A DNA stretch of 64,000 bases from Rotaria socialis (taxonomy: Eukaryota > Rotifera > Eurotatoria > Philodinida > Philodinidae). Under the pieces are notes generated by a model that searched no databases, had not been told where the DNA came from, and worked only from the letters and a program-made list of their open reading frames with translations. Position numbers and translations under genes: made by a program. The DNA lies in NCBI GenBank assembly GCA_905331475.1, contig CAJNYU010000005.1, positions 108,040 to 172,039 of the forward strand. The letters run 5' to 3'. Positions 36,244-49,339 of the stretch are shown piece after piece (within the stretch, counting starts at the first letter, position 1; each line of letters opens with the position of its first letter).

Positions 36244-39200
36244 CTAATCAGTGATATCGTGATCACTGTCATCGTCGCTGACAAGTTGATCATTTTTCCA
36301 AGGTACAATATATGTCAAGGCTTGTTCTTGTAGAAATAAATTTTTCGATTGTCTTAAATTTCGAATCATATTTTGACATTGCTGTTGATCGACACCAGAT
36401 TGATTGAATACGTGATTTTTAAGTAAATCAAAAATGAACAATGGTCGATTTTTTTCTTCCATAAACCATTTCGCTAAATTTAGTTTATCATCAACATTTA
36501 ATTGTTGAATAAAAGGACAAGAATCTGTTTTATTAATAAATATTGATAAATCAATTAAAATTCTTTCAAAATAACTTTCCGGTAAATTTTCTTCCAGCAT
36601 TTTTAGTCCATCTTCAATATCTTCTTTAGTTTGAGATAATTTAATTAATAATTTTCCAATAAATGGAGCAAATGTTTTATCAAATTGAAAAATAATTGGA
36701 ATAAGTAAACGAAAAGAAATTTTTTCTTCATTATTAAATTGATCTATATGAGATGTTAGATTTTTTAAAAGATGTTGAATACGATGATAAACTGGTAAAT
36801 CATGTTGTTTATCAATAGCATTTTCTTTCGAATCGATTTCCTCTCTATATGACATCATTTTTTTAATAATATCAATAACTTTATCTATTGAAGATCTATT
36901 GAGTAAAAGAGAAAATAAATAATTTTCTTTTTTTTATTAGACATGTTTTTTACTTACATTTTTTGTTGTTTATAAGATAGAATTATTTTTTCAAAAGCAG
37001 TTTCCCATAGATTATCTGCATTTTTATCAAATTGAATACATAAAAGATGAGCTTTTTCAATCAATACACTCGTCTGACAATGTTCATATTCAACATTTGC
37101 CCAAGCCCATGAACGTGCTTCTAAAGATGTTGGATGATCTAAGATTTTAAATTGTATTCGATTAACAAATGTTTCAAATAAATTATTTGATGAATATTTT
37201 AATTTTGATAATGGCCAACGAGATTCTCCTCTATGAGCAGCAAATAAAGATTGAACTACAGGAAGATATTCATCATCTGCAGCTTGTTCAAGAATTTTCC
37301 AAATAATTATATCATTATCATCATTATTTGGATTTATTTTATCAATAAAATGAAGTAAAGTTAAAATAAGACAAGCGCGAACATCTTGATGAGGATGATT
37401 ATCCCATAATGGTTTAACAACAGTTTTTATTAAACTTGAATTTGATACAAATTCAATTAATAAACGAAGAATTTCTTTATTTGCTGTTATACCTAAATAA
37501 AAATAAAAATATTTTAATACAGATTATTTGTTATTATTATTTAATTTACCAAGTTTTGGAAATTTTTCATCGGAAATAAATTCAATATAGAATTTTAAGA
37601 AAATATCATCATTTATTTTACGAGAAATATTTAATATAGCATCACTAATAAATTTCGCATTTGATGTATTTAAATTATTTTTTAATAAATCCAAATGTTT
37701 ATATAAATTTTCTGATGTTATATCAAATCTAGCTGGTAGACATAAAACAATAGTATCAATTGGCTGAACAGCAGCACCACGAGTACGGCCACTAGTTGTT
37801 TCATTTGTATTATTTGTTGTTAATGCAGAACCTTGTTTTTTATTAATCCACTCAACAGTTTCATTATATGTATCTGATAAACGACGAAGAACACGTAAAG
37901 ATTTCAATTTATCGACATTAGATATATCGTTATCCTAGACAACAAAAAGAAAAAAAAATAAAACAAGAAATATTTAGTTGTTGATATTTTATTTTATTTT
38001 CGTAAAATATTTACTTGAAGATAATCATTTAAAATAATTTTAGTTATAGTTTGTTGTTGTTTTCCAGTCAATAAACAATAACAAGAATTTAATACTTCAA
38101 TATTTAATCCAGGTAATTTAAGATTTTTTGTTTCAGAATTTTTTATCAATCGAAAATCACTTGTTTCATTTAATAATTTGTCAATAGTCAAACATTTTTC
38201 ATCTTGAATTAATTCATCTATAAATTGCCGATATTGTTGTGAACGTAAAGCAATACGTTGAACGTTTGTATTAACAAAAAATATTTTGTTGATATTATTA
38301 ATTAGTTGATTAATTCTTTCAAGTTGTGTTGATTTATTTTTGAGAAAAAATGAAATCAATGAAGAATGCTGGTCGATATCAAATGATGATTGGATTTTTG
38401 TTGAGGAACAAAGATGTTCAGTAAAAAATAGATTAAGAAATGAATCAATTTGTGGTAAACGCCAAATTTTAATTGTAAACGAACTTAATGAATCGTTTAA
38501 TTCATCTAACATTGATTTATGAATTAATTTTGGATATAAATCTGATAGAAGAATATCAGCAAATATTTTATTTGCTTCTTGATACGATTCATCTATTGAT
38601 GAACTAGTTATTGTAAGACTATCATTTTTGGTGTAACATCTATATTAAAATGATTCTAATTAGTTTTTTGGCCAATTAAAAAAATAAAAGAAGATTTCAT
38701 TTCAAAATTTTAAACTTAATCTTTTTTCTTTCTTTCTTTCGACATCATGATAGAAATAGTTACTTAGACTTTTCGATTAGAACTTTGAATAAGAAACCTG
38801 ATTTGTTTATCTTTTGAACATAAAAAAGTAGAGAATTTCTTCTTGATAACAATCTTGCTTTTGATTTCATATGATTAAAACCGAACAAAAAGTATTTTGT
38901 AAATAAATATTTCATTACCGTTTAATGATTTTCATAGCAAACTCTTGAAGTTTTTCTTTTTTCTGCTTGTTTTGACAGTTTTCAATAATTTTAAGTAAAA
39001 ATATTCCATAAGAAATGATAATTTCTAAAGTATTTCTTGATTGTTGTAAATGATTCATTGCAATATTTATAATTGATTCAATTAAATCAAAATAATTCGG
39101 TAAAAACTCTATATGAAAACGTCTATTTAATGAAGACAACTGGCGTAAAAAATATTCAATAACAATAATTTGTTCATTTGTAAATCTTTTTTGAATAAAT

Positions 39201-40732
39201 TCTAAAACATTTTTAATAAATAAATTATTATTTGATGAAATAGCACATTGAATAAAAAGAAGATAATTTTCTTGTCTTTGATGGAAATCAGATGAGGTTT
39301 TTTTAAATAAAGATAAAAATTGATCAAATAAATCTTGTGTCATCAGTTGATAACGAATTAATGATAAACGTTTTTTATCTTGAATTATTCCATTTCGTTC
39401 ATATTCTGATATTAAATGAAAAGAAAGAAATGTTGTTAATTCCGGATAATTTGAAAATAGATCCAGATAATTTTCATTTGCTTCCTTTAAGAATTTTTCT
39501 AAAAACAATTCTTTTCCGATACGTTCTTCAATAACTGTATCAATTAACCATTTTCTTTCTTTTTTTAATGAATATATATTTGAATTTCTATTTTCTAATA
39601 GATATTTAAAAATTTGTAATGTATTATTTGACGACCATTGACATGTATCATATAATGAAAAAAATAAATTAATATAATTTTCAATAGAAAATGATGTAGG
39701 CAATGACAATGAATTCAATTCATATCCTTCTTGACTCCATCTTGTCATGTATTTTATTTTACCTAAAATAAGAAAAAAATGAACTACTTATTTAAAAATA
39801 AATTATTAAATTATGAAGAAAAACACCTGGTTTATTTATAGCAACAATTGTTATTAATTGAATCATTCGATCAGGAACTTTTTTGAAAAAATATTTTTCT
39901 TGCGATTGAATAAATTGTGGTAAAAATCTTTTATGCTTTTCTAATTGATTTAAATATTCAATTGTTAAGTTAATTAATTCTTTCGGAATTTTTTTCGCAA
40001 GTAAATTAAATAATTTTTCATTTTTTTGAAAATAATCTGAAAATTTCTCATCATTTGTTTTTAATGCATCTAAATCTTCTTTTATTAAACGTAAAACAAT
40101 AAGAGGTTGATAACGAATTAATTTAAAATAAAATGATGATAAACAATCGATTTGTTCGAAACGTTTTAATGACCATTGTGATAAAAGATTAATTATCTGT
40201 TCTTTTTTACAACAAGGTACTAAATGGCCATCAATATTATATTGATCATGATTATTGTATTTAGTTAAATCACAAATAAGATCATAAAAAAATGAATTCG
40301 ATTTTTTTAAAAGTTTTATTCTAGGAAGAACTTTTAATATTTGATGCTTTAAACTAAATTTAAATGCATACAATTTTAATTATTTATTTTCAAGTGAACT
40401 TACTAGCGAGCAATATTTTTATCATTAATTACTTCAACAAGCAAATTATGAATTTGTTTTTCATCTTTTTGAAATTTAATCCAATATTGACCAGCAGAAA
40501 TTCGTTGGTGTATTGGTAATGAATCATTCTTGAATATTTCCATTAAATTTTTATCATTTTTACTTGATACAGATAAAAAAATTAACATTTTTAAATCATC
40601 GTAAGATGAAAATAAGGATTCTTTTAAATAATTTTCTATTGAATCTTTATTAGGTATTGATAAAACATATTGAAGACGATCTCTCCATGTACCATTGATT
40701 TTTAACGATTGATATTCATTTATTGAAAACAT
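36244..40732 (-). CDS. Large helical-repeat protein of unknown function, 1298 aa, 7 exons
   Basis: The exons are 40732-40404, 40353-39827, 39762-38919, 38639-38015, 37934-37550, 37492-36958 and 36895-36244, with GT-AG introns (one of 279 nt, the others 49-80 nt) and phases that close exactly to the stop. The protein is almost entirely helical: repeated amphipathic stretches such as PLIVLRLIKEDLDAL, KELINLTIEYLNQLEK and PHQDVRACLILTLLHFIDKI resemble HEAT-type repeats. One low-complexity loop (TTNNTNETTSGRTRGA) interrupts it. The C-terminus is acidic (SDDDSDHDITD). No signal peptide, membrane helix or catalytic motif is seen. An alpha-solenoid scaffold is the best description; I do not recognise a named orthologue. 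The start MFSINEYQSL is the only in-frame ATG near the 5' end. Confidence 0.8.
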
Positions 40733-41275
40733 TTTTCAAATTAACTAAAACCAAGAAAACAAATCATTTTATATTAGAAAAAGAACGATATAATTTCTAT
40801 TGATGATGAATTTTTCTTCAAGGTAAAAAAGAAAATATTTACGTAAAACGAGTCTTAAAAGAACAGTTTTTTTCGTTAATCAGAACCGTGAATAAGAAAT
40901 TTCTTTTTCGTTTTATATCTAGTTTTTTCCTCGATATATAATTATAGAAATTTTTCTTTAACACTAAAATAATTTATTGATAAATATAATTTTTTCACTG
41001 GAATAAAATGCTGGACAATGTATAATTTTAATAATAAAATATATATATACGTGTATAGTATCATTAATAAACATAACATCTGGTGCCATCTGTCTAACAT
41101 ACAATTTATTTATTTATTATATATCAATGAAAATAAATATTGATATAACATACTCCAATAAGAATTTTTTCGCTGTCCTCTTAGTTTTCTTGAATCTTTT
41201 TCTTTTATCTTATCATACACACATTTACACAACTCTTTAGCTTCGTCATATTTCTATCTTGAAAATTAATTAAAA

Positions 41276-42082
41276 ATGGGTTTAAGTGAAAATGATGTCG
41301 CAAAACAGGTTAGTTTGTTTGATTTTATTTTAAAAAATCGAATTTAAAATACTGAATTAGATTCAACATATGATTGCATTTATTCAACAAGAAGCCGCTG
41401 AAAAAGTTGAAGAAATCGAAGCAAAAGCAGAAGAAGAGTTTAATATTGAAAAAAGTCGTTTAGTTTCTCAACAACGTGTTAAAATAATTGAATATTATGA
41501 TAAAAAAGAAAAACAAATAGAATTACAACGAAAAATTCAACATTCAAATTTAGCTAATGCCAGTCGTCTGTCTATTCTTAAAGCCCGTGATGATTATGTT
41601 CAAGCTTTAAAAGAAGAAGCAGGACAACGATTATCTATCTTAACACAAAATCGATCCAAATATATATGTATACTTGCAAATCTTATTACACAAGGCCTTT
41701 TAATACTTATGGAACCAAATATTATGATAAAATGTCGACAAGATGATTATGGTCTTGTTCAAAGACTTATTCCCGATGCTATGCGACGATATCAACAAAT
41801 CTTACAAATAGAAAATATAAATACTACTATTGATGATAAGAATTTCTTAGCTGATAATATGTAAATGCTTTACTTTCTTTTTTTTAACTCTATTTAATTA
41901 ATATATATTTATTTATTTATTTATTTGACAGAGCTGGTGGTATTGAATTTTATGCATTGGAAGGAAAAATCAAAGTATCAAATACAATCGAAACACGTCT
42001 TGAAATGATTTTCAATCAAATGTTACCTGAGATTCGACAAGATTTGTTTGGTATTAATCAACACCGAAAATATTATGATTAA
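41276..42082 (+). CDS. ATP6V1E: V-type proton ATPase subunit E, copy A, 227 aa, 3 exons
   Basis: The exons are 41276-41308, 41361-41860 and 41932-42082. Subunit E is part of the peripheral stalk that links the V1 and V0 sectors of the proton pump on acidic compartments and plasma membranes. The N-terminal helix is typical: MGLSENDVAKQ, then HMIAFIQQEAAEKVEEIEAK, EEEFNIEKSRLV and KKEKQIELQRKIQ. The C-terminal globular part contains DDYGLVQRLIPDAMRRYQQI and ends with GGIEFYALEGKIKVSNTIET and a final YYD. Length equals the family norm (about 226 aa). It faces a paralogue of identical length and intron positions at 43600-44388. Their first ~110 codons are nearly identical and the rest has diverged. 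Confidence 0.97.
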
Positions 42083-43599
42083 AATTTAATTAATCTTTTT
42101 TCTTCTTTTAAATCAGCTTCTATGATTTGACTTTATCTTATTTCATCATCAATTGTTTTAGAACATTTATTAAAAATGAAATTATTTATTTTTCTCTGCA
42201 GTGACCTTTTGATTAACACTAAGATATTTCATACGAAACATTTCATGAATAAAAAGAGAAACTATCTAGAAAGTTAAATTTTTTTCCAGGCTACATTCTC
42301 AACCAGATCTTTGTGTAAGGAAACTTTTGATTCTCTTACATGATTGATTCACGAGATATTTATATTAAAAAGGCACTAAAAATCACCATAGTTTAGTGTA
42401 ATTAGTACTAGAAATTAACTCATTAAAATTTCATTTATTTGAATTAATTATTTTAAAAATGAGCTCTTCAACTTAAGATGTCGTCCAAGTGCAAGTTTCA
42501 AGTCAAACGGCTATGTTTTTTATTGGAAATAAATATTAAAAACAATATCGGAAAAGATCAAAACTTTTGATTGACATTCCTAAATATTTCTTTTACTGAA
42601 GGAATCAGTTGACTCAACTTCCATCGATAGCCGCCGTATGATTCATATTTTCATGTTATTCACAAATAAGAGATTTAGACCATACTGGAGATCTCGCATT
42701 TTCGTGATTAACTTTTTTTCTGTTGTTCAAAGAATAATTACAATGAATAAAACATCGTTTGTTTTATTGAAAAATAGATTTGTTTTGTATATTTTCTAGC
42801 TGAAAGTTGATCATAAAAGTCATCTTTCGTTGGTTATCAATCAGAAAGTTTATGCAATACTATCATGCCAAAGTGTGATACTCAACTTCATGACTCCTCC
42901 GACTTATCTAGATTTTCTTTGAACTTATAAATTCAAATATCTCTTGCCGAAAAATACGTAACATTTTCTTTTATTACTGTGTAAATATCAATTTATGATC
43001 GAAAAGACGATGTCCTACAAAATTAATCTCAATATGATCTGTTTCAACGGTTGAAATATCATAGACTGAAATAATAAAGATTATATCGAAAATGAATCGT
43101 AAAAGAAAATACAAAACTAAATAAGAAATACATCATTCAAAAAGCTTTTCCATAAAAAAAAACTCATTGAATTTCATCAAAGACAAGATCTTGCAAATAA
43201 TCTGTCTTAGGGAGAAATCGAGGGGCATTTTTAATATTAACTATTTTTCAATTATAAATCAAATTAACAGATATTTTTATCCCTTAGAAAGGTATCTTTT
43301 ATCGTTTTTGAATTTTTTAAACTGATAGCTGCTTTAAGAAAAATGAATAACTAATATCTAGTTGAATTCATTGTAAAATAACCCAGAAAGTGAAAACTCA
43401 TGTTTGGTTTTGTTTTAGATATTGATCAATAAAAGAGTATTACAGATTTACATTGGCATAGACGACATTTATTCGAGGACATCGACTAAGACGAAAGAAA
43501 GAAAAAAGAATAGGTAATGAAAAAAGGTTTAAAATTGCACGTTTTTAAGTATTTTCTATCAAGGAATGTTAATGGAAAAATAAAAATAAAAAGTAAAAA
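42083..43599. other. Spacer between the two convergent V-ATPase E genes
   Basis: AT-rich, with no coding frame and no extension of the paralogues' similarity detected beyond their stop codons. It separates the two 3' ends. Confidence 0.5.
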
Positions 43600-44388
43600 T
43601 TAATCATGATATTTTCTATTTTGATTAACACCAAATAGTTTTTCTCGAATTTCAGGAAGAATTTGATTAAATATCATCGCAAGACGAGCTTCAATTGTAT
43701 TTGATACTTTGATTTTCCCTCCCATTGCATAAAGTTCAACACCACCAGCTCTAAAAAGAAAAGAAAAGAAAAATGAATATAGAAAATACAATTCAATTCT
43801 CACGAATCTTCAGCTAAGAAATTTTTATCATCGATTGTAACTTTAATATCATTTTGTTTTAACTCTTGTTTATATCGTTGAATAGCATCGGGAATGAGTT
43901 GTTGAACAAGTTCATAATCATTTCGACGACATCGAAGATTTATTTCTTTTTCCATAAGTAAAAAAAGACCTTGCGCAATAAGATTCGAAAGAATAGTTTG
44001 ATATTTTGATCGATCTTGTGTTAAAATAGATAATTGTTTTCTTGCTTCTTCTTTTAAAGCTTGAACATAATCATCACGGGCTTTAAGAATAGACAGACGA
44101 CTGGCATTAGCTAAATTTGAATGTTGAATTTTTCGTTGTAATTCTATTTGTTTTTCTTTTTTATCATAATATTCAATTATTTTAGCACGTTGTTGAGAAA
44201 CTAAACGACTTTTTTCAATATTAAACTCTTCTTCTGCTTTTGCTTCGATTTCTTCAACTTTTTCAACGGCTTCTTGTTGAATAAATGCAATCATATGTTG
44301 AATCTAATTCAGTATTTCAGATTTGATTTTTTAAAATAAAATCAAATAAACAAACCTGTTTTGCGACATCGTCATCATTGAGACTCAT
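43600..44388 (-). CDS. ATP6V1E: V-type proton ATPase subunit E, copy B, 227 aa, 3 exons
   Basis: The exons are 44388-44356, 44303-43804 and 43750-43600, at exactly the same intron positions as copy A. The start is MSLNDDDVAKQ instead of MGLSENDVAKQ. Exon 2 differs from copy A by only about two bases up to codon ~95, then diverges sharply: copy B has RKQLSILTQDRSKYQTILSN where copy A has GQRLSILTQNRSKYICILAN. The C-terminus, GGVELYAMGGKIKVSNTIEA and a final YHD, is intact. Both copies look functional. Whether they are tandem inverted paralogues or an allele/ohnologue-type pair cannot be told from this window. Confidence 0.97.
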
Positions 44389-45167
44389 CGTTTGTATTTG
44401 ATGATGGTTTGAAATGAAACATTATAGAGAGGAAAATATTCGGAATGAATAAATCAATGTCGCAGGCAACAGCTTGATAATTTTATCAAATGTTAATTTG
44501 ACAATATTTTTTCAATGATATTTGGCGAAAAAGATGTGAAGTTCCTATAAAAAATATCTATTCTATTATTACAAATAATAATCATTGGAATGAAATTCGT
44601 GTGAAATAATTTTTCTAACATTAGGGAAAAACACATTTTTCTGAAGAATCAAAACTGTTGAGTAGTTTTGACTAAAACGACTTCGGAATTTTCAATGTGA
44701 ACATATTTATGTATTCATTGATTTATTTGTTAGATTCCTCTTTATTTGAACATCGTTTTCTATATTCACTATTTTGTTGGCCAATGTTATTTGAATTCGA
44801 CTATAGAGTAAGTTATGTTCGTTCGATATTATAGTGCATAGTACAATTATAATTGAATGATGTATTGAAAATTTAGAAAAAGTCAACTTATAATATAGAT
44901 AGCAACAATATTGTTTGATGAATTATACTCATTACAACTGATCAATCAAAAGAGAGAGTGAAACCAAATAGTTCTTAATCTCGATAGATTAAAGTTATCT
45001 AAAGATGATTGCGACTGAATTTTGTAAGATTTTAAAAACAGAATATCTCACATCAGATGGAAATTTGTTTTAAATGAGAGGCAACACGATTTATCTGAAG
45101 AAACATATGTATTTATTTGAAATACTGGCAAAAAAAACGTCCTGATATAATGCTAATAAAAATCAAT
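44389..45167. other. Intergenic, 5' flank of V-ATPase E copy B
   Basis: AT-rich; no additional gene seen between the V-ATPase start and the 3' end of the gene at 45168. Confidence 0.45.
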
Positions 45168-48100
45168 TCAAGTATCCTGAATTGACACATGAGGAAGAGT
45201 TTTCAGAGCTAGGTTTGTTTCAAAAATAGTTTTTATTGTATTGTCACGAAGTGCACGAAGATATTCTCCATGAAAAATCTATAAAATAAAATAAAATTTT
45301 CGATAGAAATTAATTAAAAAAATAATTTCCAACCAATAGAATTTGATAATTTTGTTTTTCAATAATTCTGTATCTCATTGTTGTATGTGCGCTAAGAACA
45401 CGAACTAGAGATCCATCTGATCGTTGTTGTTTTATTAACATTGAATTCAATATTGGAAGAACAGCTATGCTATTAATTGATTTATTCTGATATTATTAAA
45501 ATAAATTCTGAAATAAAAACAAACCGTTGTTGTGTATTTATACCAATTGATTTGAATTGTTCATTATCTGGTAAATTTATTTCTAAAACTTTATAAAGAA
45601 AACTTGAAAATGAACATCTATTTGAAAATAATAATTACAATCAAAAAGTATATTAGGATAATTTTGATTCGTATCAATTATTTGACATGTTCCATTTCCA
45701 TAGATATTATTAAATAAATCTTTTAATTCAGTTAGAAATTTGTTGTATACTTTTTGATTTTTTCGAATTGATAATCGATATTCTTCTGCAATCTATTGTA
45801 AACATTAATTAGTTGAACTCTAAGGAAATAAAATAAATATTACTTTTGTAGCAAATACAAGCATTTCGGAATTGAGTAAAGGAGTTTCAAGTGATGGACG
45901 ATCAACAACTAATGCATGATGAATATCAAATAATTGTCGAGGTATTGACCATGTATAAACACCTAGATCACCTATTAATAGGGATGTTTTTTTAAATTTT
46001 ATTATCAATTGCTTCGAAAAACAAAACAATTGAAGCAAAGCTAAGAAACAATCAATTGGATTTTCATTTTTCTTCTATCTTTTTTTGTAGAAAATTTTAC
46101 TTCTCTTCTTTCAATTTTCATATTAAAAATAATATCTTCTTAAGAGAAAAAAGAAATTCTTGAAATGATACATTCGATTTTTTGTTTCTTTCATTTGGAA
46201 ATAAACTAGGGGATTATAGTTGTTTGTTTGAAATTTCCAATTGCTCAATTCAGTAAAATCATTTTCTTATTTTAAATTAACATCAATTGAAATTAATTCT
46301 TTTGTTAACTTTGTATTATTCATTTGTCGAATTATTCTAAGTCGATTTTTCTCATTAAACTTAATTAATTTTAAATTAAAATTAAAGATAAACGATCACG
46401 TTGAAAAATAGAAATCCTAGGACTTTAATTTCTTAATAAATGAATCAATCTTTTGAACTTACGAAACAAAAATGGAAAAAGTTGATGTTGAACAGTAGAA
46501 AAAAGAAGTTGATAATTATAGATATTTGAAAGCATCATCCCATGTTGAGCTTGAACGATCCATTGAGCAAATTTATTATTTTTCTCAATATTTTCACTTA
46601 TTTTTCGACTCAATTCAACAATAATTGAACGAGATTCAAATCGATTTGTTGGATCAGTTAAACATAAATAATAAATTAAACGAGAACACAATTTTATATC
46701 AGACAATGTATTGGAATCTATAAATGAATAAAAAACAGCAACAAATAATAATTTATCACATGCAATAAATCAATAAAACATACTATCTTTGGATTTTTTT
46801 AATAAAGATTTAATTTTCTCATGAATTGCTCTAATAAATAATTCATGTGAATAATCAAATGAAGATATTAGAATAAGTAATTGACAAATAATGTTCGAAT
46901 TATTCTGATGAATTCCAATTTCAATTAAATATTCATTTAAAAGAGATATTAATTTCGATGGTGTTTTACTTGTAGATGAATGTTTAATTAATATGAAATA
47001 TTCAATTATTGATGATGAACAAGATTTTTTATCATAAAGATATTCTAAAATGATATAAGGCCATAAATCAATGGTTGATGATGATGGCATTTCAACTATC
47101 GAATGAAGTGTTAAACAAAGTTGATTTACTAATTCTGTTGATCTTTTGTCAGACAATATTGAAAATAAATTAGTTAATAAATAATTAACGATAGATGTTT
47201 CTTTTAATAGATATTTAGCATGAGATAATGAATGTTGAGATGATAAGAAATAAACGAAAAATGCTAATTCACATAGTAATGATAATGAACTAAAAATATT
47301 CAAATTTGTTTTTATTTAAAAAAGAAAAGAACTTCTTTTAGATTTTTTTTTGTTCTTAGGAATATTCTCACTATAGACAATGAAAAAGAATGAAGTTTTA
47401 AGAAAATTCTTTTGATCTTATCGAAATCAAAAAGAAAAATGAAATCATTTCTTGAAACTTATTTTTTATAGATATTTATCGAAATGATGAAAGATGATTT
47501 AAAAAACATAACTCATTATTGATAATTGCACTTAAGTAAGAATATGTTCTGTTTAAAGATGATTTAGTGGAGACTAGAAATGTTTCAGGCGGGAATAGAT
47601 TGAATCATTCTTGTCACCACCTGCTCAATAATCGATCTATGAATATAGTCGAGATAAAAATAATTAAAAATTAAAAATATAAAGCTGAATTTCTTTGTCA
47701 ACAAACTTTTGCTTAAAGTAGTTTCGATTTTTTGTTAAATGAATAATTGAAGTTGAACATTCTTTTAATGAAATATCGACATCAAATGTAATTAGTCGAT
47801 AAGTAAATGCGACTTGTAAATAACGAATATATCGAAGAAGCATCATTAATTGTTCTTGATCTTTTTCTTTGAAATTTCCAATTTGTTGTTTTCGATCATT
47901 TTCAAGTTCAAGAAATATTGAATTGAGTTTTGATGAATTTTTTTCATAAATTTCTTTTGTTGATGTTGCTACAGTTGTTGATGAATATTCTTCATGAATT
48001 TTATTTAATGCATCATACAACCATTTACATGAAGATGATTTATCATCTGCTGATTTAAGTAATTCTTGAATCTTTCGACTAGATTCAATTAAGTCTGATT

Positions 48101-48176
48101 TACTTATTGATAAATAACGATTAGTTTTTGTAACACTTTTATTTATTGATTTTAAATAACGATAGAGATTCAACAT
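45168..48176 (-). CDS. Unrecognised helical protein, 607 aa, 8 exons
   Basis: The exons are 48176-47707, 47289-46784, 46717-46463, 45971-45844, 45792-45639, 45588-45525, 45469-45334 and 45278-45168. Phases join without a break to TGA at 45168-45170. The first intron (417 nt) and third (491 nt) are long for this region, so the 5' exon could instead be a separate 170-aa gene ending at 47664. The N-terminal exon is helical (MLNLYRYLKSINKSVTKTNR). The middle resembles armadillo/HEAT-type helices (SSIIEYFILIKHSSTSKTPS). The C-terminal part (GVYTWSIPRQLFDIHHALVV, TMRYRIIEKQNYQILLI) looks more globular. No catalytic motif, signal peptide or named family is recognised. Confidence 0.6.
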
Positions 48177-49339
48177 CTTTAAGACAAGCAATATAATCGT
48201 GTCTGATTCTTACCTTATAAAAAAAGAAATAAATTTATTTATCGACTAGGGGGGACATCTTTTTAATTGTTCATCTACGTATATCTACAGCTAGAACTTT
48301 TTGAATTAGATGAAAAGATGATTATTTAGACCCCAGACACAGACACTTAGAATCAATTCAACTTTTGCTTATTTTAAATAAAAATCAAATTTTTTTCATT
48401 ACTTTTCCAGTGACTGCAAAATATTTTTCTAATTTAAGCTATTTAATTGCCTATTATTCAATCAGAAGAACTTTCACAAATGTCTTGAATGGACTGTCAA
48501 CATCAATCTTAAGAGAATTTTGTTTTCTACTATCCGAATTCCAGCGGTTTATTTCATTCTTTCGAAAAGATTTCCCAATGGATCTTATGAATCATTGACT
48601 TAAACCTCTGGATATATCGACCTTGGGAATCACAATGTTAAGCAACCCTAGACGACTACAAAGCAGAAAATCATTGTATTGAGTATTTCTCAGGAATTTT
48701 TCATAAAAAAGCGATCTTCATCTTATTTTGCTGTTGGTTCCATTTTCTGGTATCAAGAATTTCAATGCTGTTATTTGATTGTTGCATTCTAGTTAGGAGA
48801 TTACTGAAAATTTTTATGAAGATATAAATTTAATCATGTTCAAATAGATTTCGTCGTAAAACAATCATGACCAAACGAAGAATAATCAGAAAAAAGATTT
48901 ATTCATTCATTGATTCATTTTTTTCTCAATCATTTCAAGGGAACTTCATCAAGTCAAAACGTTGAGTTAGAAAAATCTGTCATCATTCTTTCAGCCTATG
49001 GATAATAAATCTCCTTAAACTTTCTACTTCAAGTATTATCAAAACAACAGTTCAAGTCATTTTAAAATCATATTCAAATGAAAATACTTCAAATTTGCTG
49101 TGTTAAAATGATTGAAAACTTATATAATCTATTTATTCTATGCAAATATAAAGCATGTTAAACGATGAGAATTAAATCAATTGCTGGATAAAAATTGATA
49201 TTAAATATGTAATGAGAAAAGAACTTTTAGTTGTTGACTAACAGGAACTGTTTTTAAGAAAAATATGACAAATAAATAAAGATTTCAAATTAATTTAATA
49301 GATAAAATTTTAGAAAAAAATCCAAGAAGAAAACGTAAA
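48177..49339. other. Intergenic, no confident gene
   Basis: A 77-codon plus-strand frame at 48365-48598 has no acceptor or family resemblance and is taken as chance. The rest is AT-rich 3' flank of the GPCR gene. Confidence 0.45.

Noticed and set aside
38340..38522. Plus-strand frame within the 1298-aa gene
   Set aside because: Antisense to exon 4 of the gene at 36244-40732.
48365..48598. 77-codon plus-strand frame
   Set aside because: Phe/Leu-rich, no upstream acceptor or recognisable family.
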